The translations under genes were made by a program, and so were the position numbers. The notes under the pieces are model-generated. The model was not told the DNA's origin. It searched no databases and saw only the letters and a list, made by a program, of their open reading frames with translations. From Flabesymbios commensalis (Eukaryota > Annelida > Polychaeta > Terebellida > Flabelligeridae), in contig OZ024902.1 of assembly GCA_964017125.1 (NCBI GenBank), forward strand, positions 59,370,346 through 59,434,345: 64,000 bases of DNA. The letters are read 5' to 3'. Below are positions 1 through 12,200 of the stretch, in pieces (within the stretch, counting starts at the first letter, position 1; each line of letters opens with the position of its first letter).

Positions 1-172
1 ATAATGACTGTTACTGTTAGAGTGTTGAAATAAATTTATCTTCAGTGGGTCTAGTTCCACTTGTTTCACTAGAGGGTGATGGTGACTGGCTGGGATGTGT
101 TTGTTTTGATCTAGAAAACGTACACGTGTGTGGTAATTTACACAGTATTCATTATACAATATTCGTCATATC
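1..172 (+). promoter_or_regulatory. 5' flank / 5' UTR of the C8orf76 homologue
   Basis: The sequence upstream of the inferred start codon. No TATA box or CpG-rich core promoter is evident, so the transcription start cannot be placed; the gene's promoter may lie before the window. The start at 173 has A at -3 and G at +4, a good Kozak context. Confidence 0.35.
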
Positions 173-277
173 ATGGAAGGTTTTGGTGATTTTGATGAAT
201 CTCTCTTTGTTGAAAATAAAGACAGAAAAAAACTACTCAAACTACCGTGCTACACTGCGAAACCATGCTTTGCAAAG
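173..277 (+). CDS. C8orf76: C8orf76 homologue, exon 1 (residues 1-35)
   Basis: ATG at 173, with A at -3 and G at +4. Begins MEGFGDFDESLFVENKD and ends ...YTAKPCFAK, followed by the donor gtataa. The human N-terminus has the same GxFEDSVFEE-like acidic start and a YCAKLC-like segment. Ends in phase 0. Confidence 0.82.
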
Positions 278-3200
278 GTATAAAACTATTGTAGGCCTAG
301 TTTGCACTTGTCTGTCATTCAGTTTTGTTAATTTTGACGGATTATCGCCCATAACCACAAGACGGATTCCAGTCGTTTCGGCCCCCCTGCTGGTTATGGC
401 CCCTTGCCCGTTCCACCCCTACCCGTTCGATTAGCCCAAGTTAACTTAAGTAGACTACATCACAAAAAGTCATTTTGATGTTTTTTCGTGTTTTTTTTAT
501 GGAATCAGGATTAATCTGAATGACAGACGGGTGTTTTTATAGACCTCCTGATGTCAAAATTAGTAGATTCTACTTCAGAAGAACTTGTGAAATCTTTAGA
601 CCTGATGCCAAAAAATTCAAATCAGACCATTGTCCTGGGAGGTGATTTCAACCTGCCTGGTATTGACTGGGACAATGGGGTAGTAAATCCTAAAGCAGCA
701 AACAAATCACAATGCGAGCTGCTTTTGTCAAGCCTAGATACACATGCCTTGGCCCAAATTCATAAAGAACCAACTAGAGAAGAAAATATTTTGGACCTCC
801 TGATCACAAATAAACCCGGTTTGATAAAATCTTCTCATAGTGTACCTGGAATCTTGGATCACTGTGCTGTTGTGACCGAACTGGATATTGACCCACCCTA
901 CCGCGTCGTACCAAACCCCGCCCAGTGCGTCAGTTCAAAAAGGCTAATTGGGAAGCTATCAGGCAACAAGTTAGGAGCTGCTGGACCTCCTTTTCAGAAA
1001 ACAGTCCCAGCCGTAACGTTCTGTTAATGAAAATTGGTTGAAACTTAAATCCATCCTAAATCATTTAACAGTTTAATGCCTGGATAAATTTATACCAACT
1101 AAAATGAATTCCCCCCGGGAAAATCTACCTTGGCTATCCAAATCACTCCTTTCATCTATTTGGAAAAAAAGCTTTTTTATATGGCAAAGCCAAGCGTACG
1201 AATAAAGCTTTGGGCAAAATAATAATTATGTAAACGGCAGACCCAGCGTGCCATCAGGTCTGCCAGGTGGTCTTTTTTGAAAAACAAACTTTCTGAATCT
1301 TTAAAACAAAAAAATTCAAAACCACTCTGGTGTTATATTAAATGTAAACGTCAGGATGTAAATGTAAATAGTGTCTCTCCCTTGAAGGAAAACGGCCAGC
1401 TGCATTCAGATAGCAGACGTAAGGCTGAAATACTAAACAACCAATTTTGCTCAGTTTTCACCTCGGAAGACACCACGAATATACCTAAATTACCAGGACC
1501 ATCGAATACTGAAATGCCTAAATTCGAAATTACCGTTCAAGGTGTAACTAAATTACTTGAGGGTTTAAACGGCGGAAAGGCATCCGGACCGGACGAGCTC
1601 CCGAACTTGATTCGGAAGAATGCTGCCAACGAAATATCTCCCTTTCTTAAAATTATTTTCGACCAATCTCTACAGACGGGCAAATTACCAGATGACTGGG
1701 TGGAGGCTAATGTTGCCCCACTCTTCAAAAAAGGGGATCGGCACTCTCCGGCAAACTACAGGCCGATATCCCTCACATGTATGTGTTTGTGCCAAATTAC
1801 TCGAACACATCATTTGTAAACAAATTATGTCCCATTTTTCAAAAAACAACATTTTAACACCTGTACAGCATGGCTTTCGATCAAAACACTCACGCGAAAG
1901 CCAGCTTTTGATTACAACTGATGAATTTATTCAAAATTTTGAAAGCAAGACACAAACAGATGTTGTTGTATTGGATTTTAGTAAGGCCTTTGACGTTGTC
2001 CCTCACCAACGCCTCTTGCACAAACTAGACCACTATGGAATTCGGGGAGCAACTCTTAATTGGATTCAAAATTTTCTGACCAATAGAACCCAAAAAGTAG
2101 TAGTTGATGGCAGAATCAGAATCAGATGGCAGAATCAGAATCAGCTTGCATGAGGTCCGGTGTGCCACAGGGTACTGTTCTCGGACCCCTACTCTTTTTC
2201 ACCTATATTAATGACCTCCCTTCCACGGTCTCCTCGCAGGTTTGTCTCTTTGCAGATGACTGCCTCCTGTATCGCCCGATAAAATGTCGAGCAGATCAGG
2301 AGCAGCTGCAGAGAGACCTATCTGCGTTACACGACTGGGCAGATCGATGGGGGATGTGTTTCAACCCTTCAAAATGCTCGGTCCTGAGGGTGTCCAGGCC
2401 GAAATAAAAAAAACTGGAATTTGAGTACACCCTTGAAGGCGAAACACTAGCGAAGTCTCATCAACACCATATCTTGGTGTTTGCCTTAGCGAGACCATGG
2501 AATGGGAGGCCCACATTAACAAAATTACAAGTAAAGCAAATTCCACTCTGGGCTTCCTTCGGAGGAACCTGAAGGCATGTCCCCCTAAACTAAAGGAGAC
2601 TGCCTATTTCTCCCTGGTCAGATCATCTTTAGAATACTCTTCAGCAGTTTGGGACCCCTTTAGACAAAAAGATATTGATAAATTAGAAAAAATTCAAAGA
2701 TCAGCAGCAAAATTTGTCACCCAAAATTATAGACAAACAGCCAGTGTGACATCTCTCATCCAGAACCTGGGCTAGAATGACTTGAAAACAAGACGTAAAA
2801 ATTCTAGACTTGTAAGCATGTTCAAAATTTTTAATGAGCTAGTAGAAATTCCTATCAATGACCGTTTAATCCCAGCGGACAGAAGAACACGTGGTGGGCA
2901 CAATCAGGCCTATAAACATCTTAGAGCTAACACCACACTGGGACAAAATTCTTTTTGGCATCGAACTATCCCTGATTGGAATTCTCTTCCGGCAGCTGCC
3001 ATAGAATAAAAAACTGTGGCAGCGTTCAAGAGTCAGCTGGTTGACTAAGTCTACCTGGTGCTGCTCGAGTACTAATTCAAAGATTCAACGAATCTAATGC
3101 TAATGTGAATTTGTGAGACACTGCAATGCCAAATATAAAATTTAAACAAAGTGAATCGCTAGATAGGCCTAATAGACTGGTGTGCCGGCATACCGGTGTA

Positions 3201-6200
3201 CAAGTGTATAGCGGTATATATCTAGAAAGCCATTACTCGTTAGGCATGGTCAACTGCATTTGAGAGCGCTTGGTGTTTGCTGTACGTGGGATTGGTGTGT
3301 AGGCCTACACACCACTCTTAATACAGAGTGGTGTGTACACACCCCTCTTACAGTAACAATACCAACACCGCTCTCAAATGCAGTTGACTGTGTCGTTAGG
3401 CCTATGCCGTGCCGGCCAAAGATAAGTTATTATAACTAGAAATCAGTGGTGCCGGCGGCCGGAACACAAGTACTTAACCTATGCCTTTAGCATGAGCAGG
3501 GTTACTTGTGCTTTCCAGTATCGCACCTTACCATTCTTCAAGATATATCATCAATCTGCTGAGTTGTTAATACCCTACATCCTAGGCCGGGGTGTTATAG
3601 CGTTGTTGAAGAGGCAAAACTGGCTATCTCCAATATGGTCATTTCGAAATAATCAATAAAAAGTGACTCAATTAATCCTAAAAATACCAAATCCTTTCAT
3701 TTAATTATGATGAATAGATAAAGTCATCGGAATTTAAAATACAATTTGATATTTTATATAAAAAAATAATAATAGATTTTATTAGACATTATTGGCGATA
3801 ACTGTTTTTACATTTTAAATATTGTCAAAAATTAGAGTTAACTGATTTTGCAATTTTGTAGTTCAGACGCAGATTATCTCAACTTTTGAAAAGCCAGTGG
3901 ACCATAAATGAATTTCGTCGGAATTTCATTCCCCTTATAACAGACAAACTGTTTTGAAAACAGACAAAGAGGCCTGAAGTCTTATATCATCCCCCGCCAT
4001 AAAATAGGTTAGACTTTTTGCGATCACAAATATTCAAAAAGTAAATTTGTGGTGGCCATTTTAAATTTCAGTAAAACCTTAAAAAATAACTTGCACATCT
4101 ACATATCGTGGGGAATGTGATAGTAAAATTTTAATAATTTCTGACTTTAAGTTTTGGAGTTTTTGCGCCCACAAAAAAAATGACATCTGGCGTTCATTTT
4201 GAATTTTGATAACATCTTTTAAATATCACTTGCACATCCCCATGTTGCTAGGAATGTGATGTTAAAATTTCAAAAAAATGACCAAACAATTTTTTTTGAA
4301 TTTTGGTAGCATCTTTAAAAATAGTAATCAATTGATGGCAGGACCCCTCAGCCGTAGGCTCTGTCCATCAATATCAATAAATAATGAGAAAAAATGACCC
4401 CCACTATCACCATGTCATTTTTTTTAAATGGCTGCGGCAGCCATTTTTTTTGTATGGATTCATCCCAAAAGTTAATCAGATCATCACAAATACCTAGAGA
4501 AAAACTATACCAAATTTGAATGCAATCCAAGCAACGCTTTATAAATTATTGTGCCCACAAGCTTTTTAGGCGGCCATCTTTTTTTAAATGGCTGCACCAG
4601 CCATTTTGTTTTAATGGATTCATCCCAAAAGGAAATCAGATCTTTAGAAATATCTAGAGAACAAGCATACCAAGTTTGAATGCAATCCAAGCAACGGTTC
4701 ATAAGCTGTTATCGTGCCCAAAAACTTTTAAGGCGGCCATCTTTTTTTAAATGGCCGCGGAAGCCATTTTGTTTCTAATGAATTCATCGCAAAAGTTAGC
4801 CAGATCATCAAAAATACCTTGAGAACTACCATACCAAATTTGAATGCAATCCAAGCAACGGTTCATAAGTTATCGTGCCCACAAGCTTTTTAGGCGGCCA
4901 TCTTGGAAAATTAGCTGATTATGGCTTGGTGCCAAAAAAAATATGGGATGAATTGCCAAGCACATAGGGTATGTCTGTAAAAAATAAACAAAATTCATCG
5001 GCTGGGAGACATTCCACAATTACGTAACGCTTTTTTGGACGATTTTCGACCCCCCCTTCCCCCTTCGAAACACTTTTTAACGTTACTGTGACTACGCTCC
5101 GTAACACATCCCTTAACCCCCCTCCCCCCTCTAAGCGTTACGTAATTGTTACGTAATTAATTTTTTAGTAGGAGCCGAATTTCTAAATTTGATCTGTGGC
5201 GGCCATTTTGAATTTCAGTAATTTTGAGAAAAGTCACCTGCACATCTCTATATCGTGGGGAATGTGATAGTAAACTTTGAATAATTTCTGACTGTAAGTT
5301 CTAGAGTTTTTGAGCCCACAAAAAAATTTGGAGTTGACTTCTGGCGGTCATTTTGAATTTTGGTAGCATCTTTAAAAAATCACTAGCATGTTGCTAGGAA
5401 TATCATGTTAAAATTTCAAAAAAAATGAACTTCTTCCGTCCTAGTGCCGCCATGCAGCTGCTGTTCCCTTTGAAAGTGTGGTTACGTCTAAAATTGCAAA
5501 AAAGTGTGATGTTAGAGCCCACATTCCCACATTTCAGGAAAGGGGGCTAGGTGCGCTTGATGGATCTGTGAGCATGCCATCAGAATATTTATATGATCTT
5601 TCATGCATTTTAACAGCATCTCTGATTATTATTGGCAAAAATAGGGGGGGGTGCTGTTGCGCCCCCCTGAATTCGTACTTGGATAGTCATATTGATATGA
5701 TTGCGAGATAAGGGGCATGGTTAGAGTACTTCCAACATCCATTTGGACAGAAGAAAGTGATGAATTACACCTATTATTACTAAAATTCTAAAGGATTTTG
5801 CTTAGCTTTTAGCTTAAAGGTAATTTAATTATTATTCAAACAAATGATATTCTAGACCTATGCTAGGGTGGTTTAAACTGATCTATGCATCTTTCTGACA
5901 TATTACCTACATGTTTCATACAACATTTGCCTGAAGCAAGTAGCGACACAAGCGAGGCATTGGTTGACTATTTTTAGCTCCCGCCGTCACCGTAGGTGAG
6001 CGAAGGGAGCTATGGATTCTACCTCCGTTTTTTTTTGGCCTCTTCTTTTGCCTATAACTTTGTGAGAAAATAAGCTAGGATAACAATTTTTGGTATGTGG
6101 GTTACTCCCAGGTGGCTAATGGACGGGTTAAAATATTTTTAATTTGAATTCAATGCGCAAGGTTGCAGAGGAGAAAATGATGATGTGACGGCGTTGGGCC

Positions 6201-9200
6201 GTTGGGCCGTCCGTAAACAATTCGTTTCCGGAGCATATCTCTGAAAGTACTTGTCCGATTGTCTTCAAATTTTACACACAACACCCCTAGGGGGTCTAGT
6301 TGTGCCTTTTGGGGTATTTGAACTTTGACCTACTTCTGGTTCAGAACTATGACCTATTTAGACGTTTTGACGCGCACTTCGTTTCCGGAGCAGATCTCGA
6401 AAAGTACTGGGCCGATGACAGTCATATTGCACATACATGTTCTCTAAGGTCCCTAGTTGTGCCTTTTCAGGTTTTTGGACCTTGACCTTGAAGTTGACCC
6501 AGCACTTTGACCTAATTTATAACATCGGTAAATCCGACTGAAAGATTTTGCGGAATATCATGAAAACCGCTCAAGATAGCTACACCATTACTATAAAACA
6601 AATTGTGAGGTCTCAGGAGAGGATGCATCTTGAAAAATTTCAAGTCGATAAAATTAAAAATGGCCGCCTATCGGCCATTATTCACCTCGACAGGTCTGAT
6701 ATTGCGGAATTTCATGAAAACCGCTCAAGATAGCTACACCATTAATATCAAATAAACTGTAAGGTTTCATGAGAGGATGCATCTTGAAAAATTTGAAGTT
6801 GATAAAATTCAAAATGGCCGCCTATCAGACATTATTCACCTCGACAGGCCTGATATTGTGGAATATCATGAAAACCGCTCAAGATATCTACACCATTACT
6901 ATAAAACAAATTGTAAGGCTTCAGGAGAGGATGCATTTTGAAAAAATTCAACTCGTCCAAGTTCAAAATGGCCGACAATCGGCCATTATTCACTTTCACA
7001 TGGCCGTTATTTGGTAAATCGTGCTAGATGGCTAGACCATTACTATAAAACAAAATGTGTGATTTCAGGAGAGGATGCATCTTGAAAAAATTCGACTCGA
7101 TAAAATTCAAAATGACCGCTTATCGGCCATTATTCACTTTCACATGGCCGTTATTTGGTCAACTGTGCTAGATGGCTAGACCATTACTGTAAAACAAAAT
7201 GTGAGATTTCAGATGAGGATGCATCTTGAAAAAATTTGACTTGATCAAATTTAAAATGGCCGCCTTTTCGGCCATTATTCACTTTCACATGGCTGATATT
7301 TGGTAAACCGTGCTAGATGGCTAGACCATTACCTGATTACTATAAATCAAAGTGTGAGTTTTCCGGGGAGGATGCACCCTGAAAATGTTTAAATTACGAA
7401 TTCAAAATGGCCGACAATCAGCATTATTTCCCTCGATAGGCCTGATATCAGGGAAACCGTGCTAGATAGCTAGACCATTACTATAAAACAAAATGTGACG
7501 TTTCGGGAGAGGATGCCTTTTAAAAACTTTCGACTCAATCGAATTCAAAATGGCCACCTATCGGCCACTATTTACTTTCACATTGCTGATATTTGGTAAA
7601 CCGTGTTAGATAGCTGGACCATTACTATAAAACAAAATGTGAGATTACAAGAGAGGATGCATCTTAAAAAAAATTGACTCAATCAAATTCAAAATGGCCG
7701 CCTATCGGCCATTATTCACTTTCACATAGCTGTTATTTGGTAACCGTACTAGATGGCTAGACCATTACTATAAAACAAATTGTGAGATTTCAGGAGAGGA
7801 TGCATCTTGAAAATTTTTGACTTGATCAAATTTAAAATGGCCTCCTATCGGCCATTATTCACTTTCACATGGGCGATATTTGGTAAACCGTGCTAGATGG
7901 CTAGACGATTACTATAGAATAAAATGTGAGATTTCAGCTGAGGATGCATCTTGAAAAATTCTGACTCGATCAAATTCAAAATGGCCCCCTATTGGCCATT
8001 ATTTACTTTCACATGCCCAATATTTTGCAAACTGTGTTAGATGTTAGTCTATTACTATAAAACAAAATTTGAGGTTTCGGGGGAGGATGCACCTTAAGTT
8101 TTTAACTAGTTTATATCGAATTCAAAATGACCGTAAATCAGCTATTAGTTACCTCGATTGGCCTGATATCGGGTAAACCGTGCCAGATAGGTAGACCATT
8201 ACTGGGATACTGATTAGGATCATTAATTTCAATGGAGGTTTGCAATCTCTGACAGACTGTCTAGTTCTTATCTTACTCTTAGACCTAGTTGTCTTGTGTC
8301 TTGATTTTTGACCTAGCCTAGGACTACATTAAAAACCCTACACAAAATTGCTTAAATCAAATTCTAATTCGTCGCGGGAGCTCCTGGACTTATGTAGTCT
8401 TGTTTGTACTGGAAATAGCTAATTTAGCATTGACAACATTTGGACACATGGAGAAGTCTTATTTTGTATCTGCTCGCTAGACGGCAGCACATTCGCAGTG
8501 GAGATAGATGATTTTGCAAGACGATGAACAGTTTAATGTAGGTTTGTAAAATGACATAGCATGAAAAACACAAAAATTGGAGATTTTGCCAGTTTTGCCT
8601 CTTCAACGACGATATGCACTGTTGAAATTAATTGCTTTTTAGGTGGTGTTATATCCACTGTTGAAGTAGTTCGCACCAGAGTCACCAACCTGCAAGACAT
8701 GTCATCATTCTGCTGAGTTGTTAATAGGCCTACTAATTGTGTTTTAGATGGTGTTATATCCACTGTTGAAGTTAATTGTGTTTTATTTGGTGTTTTATTC
8801 ACTGTTGACTTGATCTCGTTTCATGCAGTCTTTCCCAATAGCGTCAGACCGACCGGACATGTGTGGTGAAACAGAGGTAGGTCCGGCAAAATACCCAACC
8901 ACATCGGACCTACAATCCGGCTAGTTTTTTGTTCATTTCCGCTTTCTGGTCGTTTTTTTGGACTCGCAATGTAAGAATCGGCCATTGACCACATACTGTC
9001 TGGTGAATTTTTTTGGTTAGGTAAAAGTTTAATGTTCACAGGACCTACTGTCCAGTGAAATTTTCAGCTTATTGGGAAAGACTGTTCATGTGGTGTTTTA
9101 TCAGGCTACTGTTGTAGTTAAATGCATTTTAGATTGTGTTTCATCATTAGTAGGCCTAGGTGTTTCATGTAATCTTGCCAATTGCATTTCGCACAGGCCT

Positions 9201-12200
9201 ATGTTTACAATTAAATACACAGTAGGCCTACCATGTTTCGGCCACCGGTTTTCTAGATATATACTGCTATACACTTGTACACCGGTATACCGGCGCACCA
9301 GTCTATTATAAAGCTCGCTGGTATACTGGCGTGCGAGTCACTTTAAAATTTAAAAGACATATTTTTCTCTGTTTGGTTTTGGCATTGCTTATTACAGTAC
9401 ATGTATTAATTTAGTATTAGGCTTAATGTTACTGGTACTGGTAGAATTGTTTTGATTGGCACTTTTATCACCTTTTTGCAAAGCTGGCGTGTTTCCGTTG
9501 ATATGATAGATATAGAGAAGCTCGGAATCTCACGCTGATATGTACCAAACTCCCTGATAGCGGCCACTATATGATTACTGGCCGCCATGAGAGAGTTTGG
9601 TACACATCACATCTGACGACTAAACTTGATCCCCACACTGTAAGAGTAAAAATATATGTAATGGTGGTATATCCATAACACAGGTATTCATTTGAAGCAG
9701 AAAGAGCTAAGACATTAATGATGATTTCAATTTTTTTAGTTTAGTTTTCAGTTTCATCAGAGTATGGGTACAAATGCCCTGTAATCATGGCAATGCAGTA
9801 CCACAACAATAGTAGATATTCCATATGATGACAGAACATCAGACATAATGAGTCTGACATTTCAATATATAGACTCTGTCCATCTGTTCATCTTTTTTTT
9901 CATTATCTCCACAAGGGGTCATCATGATCAATGTCTTGAAAGAAAAAATGTACGGTAGTTTCCTCAGAGACTTACAGTTTTAAAGAACTTCCATTTTTAC
10001 CCTCAGTTTGCCCTATGACCATGATGACCATGATGACTATGGGGAAACAGTAGGTAGGCAAAACAAATTTGTGCCTGTTTTACTATGGACTAGTAAAGCA
10101 GCTCCACATGTGTTATCTCAGCTCTTCAAAAAAAACAGCCATTATCTGTCAAACAGCCTTTTAACCCTTTACCTAATCTGAGGCCTTAATGATTAGGTGG
10201 GGATTCACTAGGCCTTCAATACCACATCAAACAAAAATTAAATCTTACCAAAACGGATCCAACCATGATTATGCTGATCACTACAGGGTTTTTCCATGCT
10301 GGAAAGATGCAAGCATACTGTAATTGTTTGCACTTCGTCACTTTAGATATGAGAGGGTGTATTTGCCACTTTACAAAGTGACAAATACACCCTTTCATAT
10401 CTAAGGTGACGACTCATTCATGGTAATTATGAGCCAATTTTCAGACACAATGTTTATAAAATATGGTAACTGTCAAATGCTCATTATCTCGCTCATTATG
10501 CTGATGAGCTATAGACAACACTATCTGGTGGATCGAGGGGTCAGTTTATTCATCCTGAAACTCAATATGGATGTGATTGTACACAGGTGTATGATTTTTG
10601 TAGCCAGCATTTTGGATCTATAAAATGTATAAATATTTTGCTAATCAATTTCAAATTTGATTAGCAAATTGGAAGAAGTGCATAGCTTTTCGTATATGAC
10701 TCTCAATTTATTATTGAATGAGAAGTAAAATTTAATTATAGCTCAACCAGTAAGTTTCTAAGTGCACTTCATTGCTGAAGTGGCACTACACAACTGACTG
10801 TAGAATATTTTTTCATATTTTAAAATATATTTTTGTGCGTTGCTTTGTATTGTTATAGATATGTTTTATTCCAATACAGAATACATTGTATAAACATGAA
10901 ATAAAATATGTTTATATGTGCATTATTCTATTATTTGCTTATAATCTGCCAAATAAATATTAACATGAAGCAAGGTGTTTTTATAAAGAGACAAGCTTGT
11001 ATCTCCTCATTTTAAATTGGCTGGATTCTCTTAGAAGGCTGACTAGCCAATGGAACACTCAGTCCCCATTTGTGGTCCTATTAGCAGCTATTCACATTCG
11101 CAGTGGAGATAGATGATTTTGCAAGACGATGAACAGTTTAATGTAGGTTTGTAAAATGACATAGCATGAAAAACACAAAAATTGGAGATAGCCAGTTTTG
11201 CCTCTTCAACGACGATATGCACTGTTGAAATTAATTGCTTTTTAGGTGGTGTTATATCCACTGTTGAAGTAGTTCGCACCAGAGTCACCAACCTGCAAGA
11301 CATGTCATCATTCTGCTGAGTTGTTAATAGGCCTACTAATTGTGTTTTAGATGGTGTTATATCCACTGTTGAAGTTAATTGTGTTTTATTTGGTGTTTTA
11401 TTCACTGTTGACTTGATCTCGTTTCATGCAGTCTTTCCCAATAGCGTCAGACCGACCGGACATGTGTGGTGAAACAGAGGTAGGTCCGGCAAAATACCCA
11501 ACCACATCGGACCTACAATCCGGCTAGTTTTTTGTTCATTTCCGCTTTTTGGTCGTTTTTTTGGACTCGCAATGTAAGAATCGGCCATTGACCACATACT
11601 GTCTGGTGAATTTTTTTGGTCTGGTAAAAGTTTAATGTTCACAGGACCTACTGTCCAGTGAAATTTTCAGCTTATTTGGAAAGACTGTTCATGTGGTGTT
11701 TTATCAGGCTACTGTTGTAGTTAAATGCATTTTAGATTGTGTTTCATCATTAGTAGGCCTAGGTGTTTCATGTAATCTTGCCAATTGCATTTCGCACAGG
11801 CCTATGTTTACAATTAAATACACAGTAGGCCTACCATGTTTCGGCCACCGGTTTTCTAGATATATACTGCTATACACTTGTACACCGGTATGCCGGCGCA
11901 CCAGTCTATTATAAAGCTCGCTGGTATACTGGCGTGCGAGTCACTTTAAAATTTAAAAGACATATTTTTCTCTGTTTGGTTTTGGCATTGCTTATTACAG
12001 TACATGTATTAATTTAGTATTAGGCTTAATGTTACTGGTACTGGTAGAATTGTTTTGATTGGCACTTTTATCACCTTTTTGCAAAGCTGGCGTGTTTCCG
12101 TTGATATGATAGATATAGAGAAGCTCGGAATCTCACGCTGATATGTACCAAACTCCCTGATAGCGGCCACTATATGATTACTGGCCGCCATGAGAGAGTT

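Larger units (their letters stand above)
8491..11095 (+). repeat. Tandem segmental duplication, copy 1 (2605 bp)
   Basis: Repeated almost base for base in the adjacent 11096-13698, with an offset of 2605 falling to 2603 after a 2-bp indel near 8587. The breakpoint carries CAC on both sides (3-bp microhomology). Only a few differences are visible, for example 8954 c/t and a 10290-13000 stretch with almost none, so the duplication is young. No protein gene is seen inside. Confidence 0.95.

Noticed and set aside
6300-6485. Identical 61-codon ORF in both family 1 elements (6300 and 17352)
   Set aside because: Identity equals that of the surrounding non-coding element, so no coding selection is shown.
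5971-8404. CRISPR-like array (regular monomers)
   Set aside because: The ~146-bp monomers are continuous diverged repeats without short repeat/unique spacer alternation, in a eukaryotic intron.
5971-8404. Helitron
   Set aside because: No TC start with CTRR end and no 3' subterminal hairpin before CTRR; the hairpin is at the head.
8821-9039. Short ORFs preserved in both copies of the 2.6 kb duplication (8821/11424, 9406/12009, 10216/12819)
   Set aside because: They are conserved only because the duplication is young; codon use and flanks give no support for coding.
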